Shown here piece by piece: positions 34,228 to 46,088 of a DNA stretch of 64,000 nucleotides. Position numbers and translations under genes: made by a program. Every line of letters starts with the position of its first letter. The first letter of the stretch is position 1. Under the pieces are notes generated by a model that did no database searches, had not been told where the DNA came from, and saw nothing but the letters and a program-made list of their open reading frames with translations. The stretch is taken from NCBI RefSeq assembly GCF_008728515.1, contig NC_044990.1, positions 67,002,879 to 67,066,878 of the forward strand, in the 5' to 3' direction. The stretch is from Papio anubis (Eukaryota > Chordata > Mammalia > Primates > Cercopithecidae).

Positions 34228-34515
34228 TTTGGGAGGCCGAGGCGGGCGGATCACAAGGTCAGGAGATCGAGACCATCCTGGCTAACACAGTGAAACCCCG
34301 TCTCTACTAAAAATACAAAAAAAAAATTAGCCGGGCGCGGTGGCGGGCGCCTGTAGTCCCAGCTACTCAGGAGGCTGAGGCAGGAGAATGGCGTGAACCC
34401 GGGGGGCGGAGCTTGCAGTGAGCCAAGATGCGGCCACTGCACTCCAGCCAGGGGGACAGAGCAAGACTCTGTCTCAAAATAAATAAATAAATAAAAATAA
34501 ATAAAAAATTAAAAA
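34228..34515 (+). mobile_element. AluY, 5'-truncated, with perfect target duplication
   Basis: Begins at TTTGGGAGGCCGAGGCGGGC, i.e. without the first about 37 bases of an Alu, and carries AluY-type GACCATCCTGGCTAACAC and GGAGCTTGCAGTGAG. The tail is AAATA/AAAT-type. The 13-bp duplication AAGATTTCAATCC lies at 34215-34227 and 34516-34528. Confidence 0.95.
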
Positions 34516-34724
34516 AAGATTTCAATCCACATGACAAATATGGTACCCCAAAAACCTTAAGTAGAGAATATAATTTAAGTGTTCTCACATTGTTAGTGCC
34601 ACTTGATGACTTGGAGAAACAAACTCTGATCATATCTTGAAGATACAAAAGGCAAAGGCAATTTTTTAAGATGTAACTGAAGCTCAGATAAGATATGGTA
34701 ACTCTATGTAGGGCCACATAAGGA

Positions 34725-35300
34725 AGCCACTTCAGGGCTTTAAACAGAGAAAGAACAAGTTCTGAAACATTTCACTACATATCCCTTTGGATTATGTCTG
34801 AAGAATGGATTGAAGATGTAATAATAGAAACAGAGACATTAAATCGGAGGCCATTTTACTAATGAATGGGAGGGATGATGATGACTCAGCCCAGGGTGTT
34901 ATTAGTATGTCATAAAAAGTGATTAAAATATGTGTATTCTTGAAATCTGGTCAACAGGACTTGCTGATCTACAGAATGTAGGGTGTACAACAAAAAACAT
35001 GTCAAGAATAACTCCAAGTATTTTATGAATAATGGGAGTAACACAATTAATACCAAAGATGGTGCAGCACTGAGGGGGAATAGGCAGAGGTTTAGTGTCA
35101 TGTTTGAGATATGCATGAGACATTCAAGCAAAGGTGTCAGGTAAGCAGTTGTAGGTATGAGGATGGAATTTATAAGAGATCTCTGATATAGAGACATGAT
35201 TTGGGCTTTTTTGTCATTTATTTAAAGCAATAATACAAGAGGAAATCACCAAGGGAATGAGCCTAGACCAAGAAGGGTACTACAAACTGGGTCTGAAGCA
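34725..35300 (+). repeat. Ancient mammalian interspersed repeat, name not recalled
   Basis: GGAAGCCACTTCAGGGC, ACAGGACTTGCTGATCTAC, AAGAATAACTCCAAGTA, GTTTGAGATATGCATGAGA and AGTAAGCAGTTG-like segments follow the order of a common old mammalian repeat. I am sure of the resemblance but not of the name. The antisense frames at 34910-35197 lie within it. Confidence 0.5.
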
Positions 35301-35396
35301 CTGTGAATAGTGGAAGAAGAGCAAAACATAAAACCTGTTTCAGAGAATGAGTGACAAGTTTTGTTGGGTCAAATACAGCAACTGCTCATGTGTAAC

Positions 35397-35763
35397 TGCT
35401 CTTGATTCCATGTTTGTATCCCTCCAAAATTTATATGTTCAAGTTCTAACCCCCAGTATGACGGCATTTGGAGGTGGGGCTTTTGAAAGCTAAAGCCCTC
35501 ATTATGGGATTAAAGTCCTTAAAAACAGGGAAGAGACAAGAGATCTTTCTTCACTATATGAGGATGCAGTGAGTAGATGGATGTTTGTAAACTAAGAAGT
35601 TGACCTTCACCAAGGATCCACTCAGGTTGCCACATGGATCTCAGACTCCTAGCCTCCAGAACTGTGAGTATTTTTGTTGTTTATGGCATTTAGTCTATTT
35701 TTGTTGTTTAAGGCATTTAGTCTATTCTATGCTGTTATAGCAGATTGAACTAATGCTGTGACA
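35397..35763 (+). repeat. MLT1-type LTR (solo)
   Basis: CATGTTTGTATCCCTCCAAA, GGAGGTGGGGCTTTTGAAAG, ATGAGGATGCAGTGAG, CCTAGCCTCCAGAACTGTGA and a terminal GAACTAATG match MLT1A/B LTRs in order. It contains a 27-bp tandem duplication (35669-35722). Confidence 0.85.
35669..35722. repeat. 27-bp tandem duplication in MLT1 LTR
   Basis: Units 35669-35695 and 35696-35722 differ at a single base (TTTATGG against TTTAAGG). The consensus has one unit. Confidence 0.95.
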
Positions 35764-36087
35764 TAAACAAAAACAGTTCAGGTATTGTGGGTGGAAAATT
35801 ATAATGGGATAAATGTCTAAAATGTTGTCTTTGTTAGATACCTTTGTATCTGTGGCCTAGCAAATAAGGAATATTGAACATTTCTTCAATTGTTAATTCA
35901 TGCTAATACAGGCCTTAAGATTAATTCTTTCCATGGGAAATGCATAGTTCTAGGTTGTTGATGGCTAGGGAAAGAGGACTTTGGATGTTTGTCAGAAAAC
36001 TGCTTTTAGTAAATTATAATTTAGACAGCCTTTTAAAAATATAAATCATACAAACCATTCAGTGAATACAAATGGACCAGGAAGCTT

Positions 36088-36488
36088 TGCCTTGGCTTGT
36101 TTGGTCTGCTATAACAATTCCATTAACTGGACTGGGTAGTTTATAAACAACAGAAATTTATTGATCACAGTTCTGGAGGCTGGGAAGTCTAAGATCACTT
36201 ACAGATTGGGAGTCTGGTGAGGGGCCACTTTCTAGTTCATAGATGGCACCTTCTTAATGTGTCTTCTTATGGTAAAAAGGGCAAATGAGCTCCCTTTGGC
36301 CTATTTTATAAGGATATTAACGCCATTCATGGTGATATTAGTCTCATGAACTAATCATATCCCAAAAGGTCTCACCTCCTAATAACATATGAATTTTGAA
36401 ATTCATATGAATGAAACCCATTCATTTGTTGAAATCTTGGATTTCGACATATAAATTTCGTAGAGACACAAACATTCAGACCATAGTA
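36088..36488 (-). repeat. MLT1-type LTR, antisense (solo)
   Basis: TGCTATAACAATTCCATTAA, CAGAAATTTATTGATCACAG, TTCTGGAGGCTGGGAAGTC, CACCTCCTAATAACATATGA and ACACAAACATTCAGACCATA are antisense MLT1. Flanks AGCTT (36083-36087) and AGCAT (36489-36493) are a probable 5-bp target duplication with one mismatch. Confidence 0.87.
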
Positions 36489-37223
36489 AGCATCATAAGA
36501 TGTTAAATATTTCCCTCAAGTCATTTGGTTATAGAAAGATGTTACTGTTTCAAATAAGATGAAAACAGCACTATACCTAAATGAAAGATGCAGCAGTTGT
36601 ATGAAATGGTTGGCAATAAAATTAAAAAAAAAATAAAAAGTGAGAAAGATTTTAAGAATAGTTAAACACATCCAACTCCAGAGAAACAGGTGCTCTGTCT
36701 TGTCAAATTGGGCGTTCAAGGCCAGGCACATCACTAAAGGCAAGACTGGTAGAAATTCAAATTTCCTAAGTTCATTTTTCTGACTCCACTCATTATAATC
36801 AAACCCTTGACCATTTGTCTCCTCAAGGAGCCGGGATGAAACAAAATAATTTGCAGCCAGAACAACATGGTCACATGGCATATATAGTTTTATTTCTCAT
36901 TTATATTAATAATATTTTTGTTTTAGCTTCACGTATTCTTCTTCTGAACTTTTTATTTTCAGTTTAGTTGCCTTATGTATCACAAATGCCTTGATATAGC
37001 ATGTGACATAGGAAATCTTAATTTATGGAGGCATAGTAAACTTTTAAGAAGTCATGTTCTTTTGACCTGGTTTAAATAGTTAAGAGAGATTATGCCAAAG
37101 TAACAATAAGCCCAGAAGAAGAAAATAAACTAGATTTCCTGTGGAATAATGGTCAAAATAAGAGTTAATAGTAAAATGGGTTCCAATAAGCAAAGTGAGG
37201 AAACGATCTAAGGTTTTTTAATC

Positions 37224-37433
37224 CAAGTTCTCAACTACAGGTGATCGTACCTTCAGGGTACATTTAGCAATATCCGGAGATATTTTTGATTGTCATAACT
37301 TACCAGTGGGTACTTGATTATAGTGTATAGAGGCAAGGGGATGTGGCCAAACATCCTCCAAAGCACACAATACCTCTGCACAATGAAGGATCATCCAATG
37401 CAAAATGCCACTAATGCTGAGGTTGAAATACTG
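37224..37433 (+). mobile_element. MER20 (hAT DNA transposon)
   Basis: Ends CAAGTTCTCAACTACAGG and GCTGAGGTTGAAATACTG are the degenerate MER20 terminal repeats. Inside are GATATTTTTGATTGTCATAA, AAACATCCTCCAAAGCACA and AAGGATCATCCAATGCAAAA in consensus order. Nearly full length. Confidence 0.88.
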
Positions 37434-37570
37434 ACATATAGGTAACCCTACCCCTGTTCCTTACCTTTTACCTGCTCATCACTTTAATAAAGCAAGAATT
37501 GCTTAAAAATCTCTTTAATATCATATGACATAAAATGATAAAGATATAATATGATATGATATGAAGTGAT

Positions 37571-38049
37571 CTACTGGGTTGAATAGAGTCCTCCAAAAAA
37601 TCTTGTTCAGTGGGAGTTTGTGAATATGACTCTCTTTGAAAATAGGGTCTTTGCAGATGTAACAAAGTTAAGATGATATAATATTGAATTAGAGTGGGCC
37701 CTAAATTCAGCACCTAAAGTCCTTATAAAGAGAGGGTGACTAGAGAGAAAGACAGAAACGTAGAGATACAGAGGAAGGAGACAGAGAAGAATGAGATCCC
37801 TGTGACAATAAAGGCAGAGATTAGAATGATACCAGTTGAAGTCAAGGAACACCTAGGATTGCGAGCCATTCCCACAAGTTAGCAAGAATCAAGGAAGGAT
37901 CCCTCCCTAGAGACTTCAGAGAGATTATGGCCCAGTCGAAATATGATAGAAAACTTCTAAAATCCAGAACGTTGAGATAATTAATTTGTTTTGTTTTAAA
38001 CAACCGGGTTTGTGGTACTTGGTTTTGACATCCCCAGGAAATTAACACG
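37571..38049 (+). repeat. MLT1-type LTR (longer subfamily), solo
   Basis: TACTGGGTTGAATAGAGTCC, GGGTCTTTGCAGATGTAAC, GTGGGCCCTAAATTCAG, GTCCTTATAAAGAGAG, GTTTGTGGTACTTGG and a terminal GGAAATTAACACG. Pentanucleotide ATATG repeats flank it on both sides. The antisense frames at 37607-38048 are inside it. Confidence 0.83.
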
Positions 38050-39789
38050 TGTGCTCTGGATATGATATGCTATGATATGATGTGATATAACATAATTACA
38101 TCGTATATGTAATGGCCAGATTTCTTGATGTTGAGTATAAGGGAAACAAAATTCCATGATTCTTGTCTCCAGAGTAGGCTAAAATGTAGATTGAATGGTA
38201 AGTATTTTGCTAAGTGAAGACATAAATATTCTTTATAAAACTTCCCCAAACATCAGTAGTGTTATTATTTGGCATTCAGAATACTAATCTTTTAAAAAAG
38301 AAAGCATCCCCAGTAAATAGAGGATTACAAAGACCAATTTGAATTTATTTTCTGCAAAAAAATCAACATATAGAATGGCTCAATCTTTGTAAAAATTCTA
38401 CTCATATCTTAAGAGAAAGGTGATCCATATTTTATGCTTTTTGAAGGTGTACTTCCTGTCTGAGTAAATATAATATGTCCAAATTTGTTTACATTATACT
38501 AAGAATTTTAAAAGAGAGATCGGTATTTTGTTTAGTTGTAAAATATTTAAAAATTCAACAATAAGACTCAGTAAGGTATAGTTACATGCTGTGCTTCAAA
38601 TGATTGACATTAAATTATATGTAAGTCCTGTAGCAGGAAAAGTTGGTTATATAATTTCATAATCACTGCTAATCCAATGCAAAGAAATTTAAAGTAGTGT
38701 TAAATTCAGACCAAAGAAGAATAGGAATGTTTCTTATCTAATGCCTACATGTTATTAAAGAAATGCATTTGAAAAATGAAATATTTATTCAAATAGTTTT
38801 TCTGAGTCATAAAATTTTAAAGTCCTTAAAGTGGTTATTTGAATTCTACTGCACAAACTGGATGTTATTCACACTACATTGGAATTGCAGATATGATTTC
38901 CATTTTTAGAATAATTTAGTTTTTTTATTAGTTACTTAAATATTATTGAAGTAGCTATGTTTATTTTTAATATTGATGAGTTAGATGATCCTATGTAAAA
39001 ATTACACTACAATGAAAATCTGAAATAATTGCTCATTTAAATAGAATAGGCATGAATATATTGACTACATTACTTTCGTTTTCCTTTTTAATGACTATAT
39101 TTAGTTCTAAATGACTGATTAAAAAAAAAAGTTCTTCATTTTGTAAATACACTACCCCACAGAAGATTTCTTAATTTTACCCTGAATAAAGCAACAATGG
39201 CGCATATACATTGATGTATTTAAAATAATGTTTTTAATCTTCAGATGGCTCATAGTTAAATATATTATACATTCTTGAAAATATTGTTTATTGATTTACA
39301 TATAAGGGACTTCATAGTAATTTTTAAATGCAATCTCAAGGGGTATATGTGTTTATTATTCTACATTCTAGTGTTCATTTTTCCATAAATAAAACTGGAA
39401 AACGTCTGACCTGTCTGGTGTCAATAGCAGCAAATGGTACATAAACTTTCACTCTTCAACCACATAGACTGCTGTAAACCGTCTAATATTTTTGAACATA
39501 AAAAAGGACTGGAAGCTCAAAGATAGAGATGATAGTCCTGTTGTATATCTAAATGTTAAATATCATGTTATGGAATAATTTAGGAAATATTGCAAAAGTT
39601 ATCTCATGCTATGAGGCAGCAAAACTGGTGCAGTGCTTTTAACATTTTATTCAACCTAACTAAACTAACCAAACTATTTCTATATCAGTTTATTAAAATC
39701 ATGTCACTCTACTTGGAGGAAATTGATGCTTTCTAAATTAAAATAAAAGTAAATGAAGAGTTTTCTTAGATTTATGTTTGCACTTAAGC
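38050..39789. other. Unclassified AT-rich interval
   Basis: Starts with a GATATG-rich stretch (38058-38092). Otherwise no gene or named repeat. Confidence 0.5.
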
Positions 39790-39945
39790 ATTTAGTTTCC
39801 TTTGAACACCCCAGTAACTGTATTGTTAAAGTCACTGCTCATATCTACACCTTGATTACTCTTCAAGATAGCCTCAGTCCTTTTAACAGTGCCTGGCACA
39901 TTACTAGTCAATAAACATATGTTGAGTGAATAAGCTCAGGACGAA
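39790..39945 (+). mobile_element. L2 3'-end fragment
   Basis: AACAGTGCCTGGCACATTAC and AGTCAATAAACATATGTTGA are the characteristic LINE2 3' end; the upstream part is strongly decayed. Confidence 0.75.
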
Positions 39946-42279
39946 AGTTGTGATAATTTTATAATACCTTAAATATATAATGAACAAAGATAAATCTGGA
40001 ATAATAACCATTGCAATACCTATGGCAGCATAAGTCTAGAACATGTTTAAAATATAGAAAGAAAATAAGAACATATTCATGGGTGAGTTAAATTATAACT
40101 CAATTAAGCTCTGCTAGTTATGTTTAAAGACAAAAGTGTTAACAACTTGTTGCATCTAAAGTTAAAATATTATTATTTAGTCATATTAACAAGAAGTAAA
40201 ACTAACAAAAAGCCCTCTGAGCTACAGAGGCAAATATTCTAAAATTTGAAGTAGTTTCAATAATAAAACAAAGTTTTGAGGAAATAATAATATACCTGGT
40301 AATACTCATAACTGAAAAAACAGAAATAAAATTACGAAATAATTCTGAAAATTACAAAACAAAATCACAAAATAGAGAGAATAAAAATTATAGAGAAATA
40401 AATAAAATGTTTGCTTAATAGATGCTCATAAATCAAAAGATATAATCAAAATTAGAGTCTTCACAGTATGTTGGAAGATGGTCTTCATTATCCAATTGTG
40501 AAATAGATATTACAGATGATTTTCAGGTGTAAAACAACATTATATTATTTAGGAAAATGAATACAAAAATGTATTTTAAAAAATATACCTAACTCTTAAA
40601 AATATACCTCATTATGAGATTCAGTGGAAGAAAAAACTGTTTTAACTGTTAATAATCATTTAGTTATAAGAGCATTGAAACTTGTTGGTATAACATACCA
40701 ACAAGCTCTTGTTAGCTTCTAAATAAAATCTCACTTTATCTAAAAATAAACTACTATTTAATATAAATATATTTACATATTTATGATTATATTTATATTA
40801 TATATCATTGATATTTAAATTTATTCACCAGTAATAATATTTAGACAACATCATAGCATTGTTTACATTTGGGTTATTACTTGATACAATTGCTTACTGA
40901 TGTTCTATTAAGAAAGCAGAAGATATGTTCTTAATAAACAAATGCAGAAGAATACATTTGAGAAATGGCATGTGTTTTAAAGACATGTTGGATCATAGAA
41001 TTTTATTGAGTATTCCTGAATTGACAATTTACACATTTTAGAACAAGATGTTATATACATCCTATGGTAATTATGCTACAACTATGTGTACATTTCAGAG
41101 AGATTAATATTAGCCATTTGTCATATATCTATTTAGTAAGATATGCTAATTTTCACAAAATGAATATGAACCTCATGCAGAAACATATCTTACAAGAAGC
41201 ATTGTTGATCAATTGGCCAAGTCAGACTACATTCTTAATGAAATTCCATAGAACTATATTAATTTTTGAAGTCCATTTATCAGTTACTATAAAACACGTA
41301 CTATATACAGCATATTCTATTGTATGAACGCCAATGCAAAATACAGAATTCAGTTGTTCAACTGAATATTTGAGTGGTGATAGACATATTCATGATAAAA
41401 TATAATGCATATTTTATTTTAATCAGTTTTTACTCATATAGAATACTATCAGCCTCAGCTTTCAGTAAGATGAGGGAGATGCTCATATTCTTCTGCTATT
41501 TTATACACAAGTATGTTAAATATAATAATAGTTACAATTTTATATGTTGTTAGAGAGCCTAAAGACAATATGCAAATCCACTAAAGAAAGGAGCGAAGCT
41601 CTTTAAGTCCAAAGAATAAAATAAATTCTGAAGCTTTTAGATACTAAGGGGCATAAATAGATGATGATGGTCTACAAATTTAGTACCACGGTCTATGTCA
41701 AGTGGGAACTGAGTTCAAGATGATGTTATGTATATTGATTTGCAAAGCAATCTTACCTCTCGGGAAAATAATGAATTAGGAAAAAGAAATTCCACCATAA
41801 AGGCTGAACAGCCAGAGAAATGTTCTGCTTCATCCCTAGCTTTGGGTGTAGAATTTCTAAAAAATGCCTCCCTTGAGAATATATTACTACTGTCAAGAGT
41901 CTCACATGATTTGATTATTGAATCTCAAGTTATCTCAGACCACATGCTTTTTGAAACAACATGAGAATAGGTCTAAATATTGTGAGGCAACTGACAGAAG
42001 CAAACACAATTCCTTCCAGAAGAAATGCTCAGTCAACATGTCTCAAAAGATTTCTATAGATACAATTCCCATAAAATAAGTAGCTACAATTTTTAAATGC
42101 ACAAATTTTTTTCAAATTGTTGCATATCTCCAAAACATTTTCCAATAAATTTATTGAAACAAATGTATGTATAAGTGGACCCATACAGTCCAAAGCTATA
42201 TTATTTAGGGGGTCAATTGTACATTGTATGACCATTATTGAATTAATAATTATTATTTTATCCTTTTGACTTTTAAATT
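39946..42279. other. AT-rich unclassified interval with one perfect small hairpin
   Basis: Contains a perfect 11-bp-arm inverted repeat at 40681-40705. No coding frame above 90 codons and none recognisable. Confidence 0.5.
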
Positions 42280-44160
42280 ATATAGGAAATAAAAAAAAGA
42301 AGTTGCAATAAAAAATACAATAATACTGGCTTTTACTTTTACCTGTGTACAAGTGGAGCTCTTTATGTTTTTTATATTGCTTAGAGTTATTACCTAGTGT
42401 CCTTTTATTCCAACCTAAAATATTTTAGCATTTCTTGTAGTGTAGGTCTACCAGTGTTAACTCTTTCAGCTTTTATTTATTTATTTATTTTTTAATGGGG
42501 AATGCTTTGGAAACTGAAGTGTTAATTTGATGAAGTCTGCCTGCCCTGCTTGCTTTAGATTGCTTGCTTGTTGTTATTATTACTTTTTTCTTTTTTCCAT
42601 GATGCCGAAGACTAAAGTAGCTGAAGTTTTCACTGTTTAAAACTGAAACTTAAATTTCACTGGTTACTTTATAGATAACAGTCATAGGTCACCATGTTGT
42701 CAGTTGTCTTTCAGGAACTTGGTCCAACAGCTGGCCAGTTCAAACTGGTTGAGACCATGGACCTTTCCACTGGGTTTGCACAGGTGGCCTTTTGACATTG
42801 GAGGGCCAAAAACTTCACCTTCAGATCATGCTAATGTTGCCATTTCCTGGACATATTTCCTTTGAAATGTCATGAACTGTGAATATGCTTGTGTAGAACA
42901 AACCTGTTACTTTATTTTTCTCCGCTGCCAATCACCTTTCCCCACACCACTTCCCTACCACATAGGTATCCCTAAGTCTTATCTTCGGTGGTGGATTTGA
43001 GAGCTGTTTTCCTGCCTCCTCACTCGGTGGTTTTGTGAATAAATCTCTCTTTTGCAAAACCCATGTCACAGTAGTTGATTTACTGTATATGGGCAGAGCA
43101 GACTTGGACCTGGATGGTAATGCTTTAATGTTTCATTTATTTTTGAAGGCTATTTTTGGAGGATGTAGAATTCTTGGTTGACAGTTATCTCTATTAGCAC
43201 TTAAAAAAAAAGTCATCCTACTCCCTATGGCCTCCATGGTTTCAGATGAAAAATCTGCTTCTCAGATTACTTATGAATCTTGTTGTGTGTCCTTTGAATA
43301 GAATGAATTTTTTCTCTTGCTTCTTTCAGTAACTTTTATCTTTGGTTTTTGACAATCTGACTATAATGTGTCTCAGTGTGGATTGCTTTGAATTTACACT
43401 TTGAATAATTTTCTCAAAGTGTAGATATTTTTCTTTTGTCAGATTTGGGAAGTTTTTTTTATTGTCATTTCTTCAAGTGTTTTTTTTTTTTTTTTTTTTT
43501 TTTTCCTGCTCCTTTCTTTCTTCCTGCCCTCTGGAATTCTACTATGCATATGTTGTTGTGCTTGGTGATATCTGTTATATCTCTTATCTCTGTTCTTTTT
43601 CCTTCATTCACTTTTTTTACTTTTTCTCACGGTGCATAACTTCAATTTACCTATTTTCAAATTCACTGCTATGTTTTATGTCCTGCTCAAATTTGCTGTT
43701 GAACCAGTCCAGTGAGTTTTTCATTTTAGTTATTATTCTTTTTAATCCCAAAATTTTTATGTTGTCCCTTTTTATGTGTTTATCATAATTTCATTTATAT
43801 TTTCTTTTCTTCTAATACTATCTTCTGGTTTTATTTAACTCTCGAACATATTTAAGATAATAGATTTAATGTCTTTGTCTAGAAAGTTCAATGACTGCTT
43901 TTTGAAGGTACATTCTCTATTAATTTCTTCTCTAACTGGGTCATCTGTTCTTGTTTATTCTCATGCTTTGCATTTTTTATTAAAAACTGGAGATTTTGAA
44001 TATTATAATGTGATAATTTGGATATTATATTATTGCCCATCTATGCTGTGGGCTGTAGCATTTTGTTTAGTGACCTTTACAAACTCTTTTTGTAGTTTTT
44101 TCCTTCATGTTTGGTCCCAGAAATTTATGCTCCTTTAGCTTGTGTTCAGGTAATGTTTTG
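42280..44160 (-). mobile_element. Old L1M, antisense, interrupted by an ERV1-type LTR
   Basis: GTGTTAACTCTTTCAGCTTT before 42490 and TTTGAAGGCTATTTTTGGAG after 43147 are consecutive parts of antisense L1M. TGACTATAATGTGTCTCAGT, TCATTTCTTCAAGTG and CTGGAGATTTTGAATATTAT follow downstream. Frames at 43436-44138 are antisense low-complexity. The left boundary is approximate. Confidence 0.8.
42495..43125 (+). repeat. ERV1-type LTR inserted in L1M, family not named
   Basis: A GC-richer block interrupts the L1M order. It contains GGAACTTGGTCCAACAGCTG, ACACCACTTCCCTACCAC and, near its end, a polyadenylation-like GTGAATAAATCTCTCTTTTG, the normal layout of a primate ERV1 LTR end. The termini and target duplication are not resolved. 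Confidence 0.7.
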
Positions 44161-45289
44161 ACAGAGATTTTCTTGAATCTCTGCCAGGAACCAAAGAAAG
44201 GAAAAAAAAAGAGAGAGAGAAAAAAGAAAAAGTAAAGAAGTAAACAAAATCTTCCAGTCTTTGCTGATTAATTCTGTGCTGGGCATTTCTTTAACACTTA
44301 TCCAGACTATTAATTATATCCTCATATCTTATCTTTATTTTCTGCTTGCACTGAATCTATGTAATAGCCGGAAATAAACTTAAGTATTTTTATGCATATT
44401 CTAATCATAGCTCCTACCCCGGGCAAGCATGTGACTTTCTAGATTCCCCAGTATGCATTTAAACTTTTGAATGCTAGTTTCCCAAAGAAACTCTCTGTTT
44501 CTAGGATTTCCTCCTATACTTTAGGTGCACTATTTTTTGTACCTCAACTATAATATTTTGCCCCAGGCAACAGTAGTTGATTAGCTTGCCTTAAAATGTT
44601 TTCAAGTAATGCTTGCCACTTTTTTAATTGGAGTGAATACTGAGTTAGGATAATCAAAGATGACTGTCTTGCATTAGTCCTTCAAGAAGTCGCCAGGCAC
44701 GCCAGAACAGACAAATGCAATTCTTTCAGTATAAGTTCTGCTGTACAGAACCAGGGACTGGCATTCCACACTGGAAACACGCTGTCATCTTCTTCAAGGT
44801 AATTGCTGAGCAAACGAAGAAGGTGGAGAAAAAGCAGGTAAAATGCCTAAGTTTTTCTTCCATATTAAGCTTTTTCTTGATTCAGCATTCATTTGGTTGC
44901 TGTAAATTTTTGACTGTTCTTCACAATTATAACAAACTTTATTCTGACACTTTTAGGCTCACTTTTGGATTATTCTTTGAAGGGAAAAGACCTTAGAGCT
45001 ATCTATTCTACCATTTTCACCAACATCATTCTTTCATATCTCTAGTTTTGGTGTTATATTTTAAATGTAATATACCTGTATATTTTGTAGATATATTTAA
45101 GTTTAATTTGGGAATGTTTTTATACTGGTAAATTTAGCACACACAAACAGAGTAATTAAGTCACATATTAATACTTATTTCTAGAAATATGCTTGCATTT
45201 TCTATTTACCATTCATGAATTATTTTTATGAGTTAAATTACATGAATAAATTAGATTTTATTGTAGTATTATCAATTCTTATGTAATAA
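44161..45289. other. Unclassified interval
   Basis: An A/G-rich tract at about 44195-44240, then sequence without a nameable repeat or gene. Confidence 0.45.
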
Positions 45290-45612
45290 ATTATCACAAA
45301 ATTATCATTTACTGCAAGTAACATTATTGTTTCTTAGTTGCTGTGGGCCAGATGCCTTGGCATGGCTTTGCTGGGTCTTCTGACACTATCTCTCAAAACT
45401 GTAATCCAAGTGATGGCCAAATTGTATTTTCACCTGGAGGTTTGATGAAGAAAGGATCTTCTTCCAAAACCATCTAGTTCACTAGTGCAATTCATTTTCT
45501 TGCAGTAGTAAAACTGTGGGCCCTGGCTTCTTTCTGACTGTTGGATTAAACTGCTGTCACCTCCTGGAAGTTGTCTGCAGTTTCTTGCCATGTGGGCTTT
45601 GCTCAGAATACC
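45290..45612. repeat. Ancient repeat, name not recalled
   Basis: TTGCTGTGGGCCAGATGCC, GCATGGCTTTGCTGGGTCTTC, GAAAGGATCTTCTTCCAAA and TTTCTTGCCATGTGGGCTTT resemble a common old mammalian repeat, but the family is not identified. Confidence 0.4.
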
Positions 45613-45645
45613 TAGTCTTTTTTTTTTTTTTTTTTTTTAATTCAG

Positions 45646-46088
45646 TTTATTAATCTGTTGGGACAGCCGTAACAAAATATTATAGACTGCATGGCTTAAA
45701 TAACAGAAATATATATATATATATAAGCATATATATAAGCATATATATATATATATATATATATGCTTTGGAGGGTAGAGATCCCAGATCAATATCTGGC
45801 AGGGTGAGGACTCACTTCCTGACATGAAGATGGTTGCTTTTTCTCAGTGTACTCACTTGGTCTTTCCTTGTTGAACGTGCACAAGGAAGTGTTGCGTTGG
45901 GGAGACAGAAAGCGCTCTTTGATGTCTCTTCTTATGAAAACATTAGTCCTATCAGATTAGGGTCATGCCCTTTTACCTCATTCAATCTTAATTACTTCCT
46001 AGAGCCCTCACCTCTAAATATAGCCACACTAGGGCTTAATAAAGCTTCAACATATACATTTTGGAGGGATATATATATTCAGTTCATG
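45646..46088 (-). repeat. MLT1-type LTR, antisense, with internal AT microsatellite
   Basis: TTAATCTGTTGGGACAGCCG, ATTATAGACTGCATGGCTTA, GATGTCTCTTCTTATGAAAA, CTTCAACATATACATTTTGG and a terminal CAGTTCATGACA are antisense MLT1. The consensus region after ACAGAAAT is replaced by an (AT)n block at about 45709-45764. Confidence 0.85.
45709..45764. repeat. (AT)n microsatellite with AAGC interruptions
   Basis: ATATATATATATATAAGCAT, a second ATATATAAGC and a longer (AT)n run. Confidence 0.95.
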
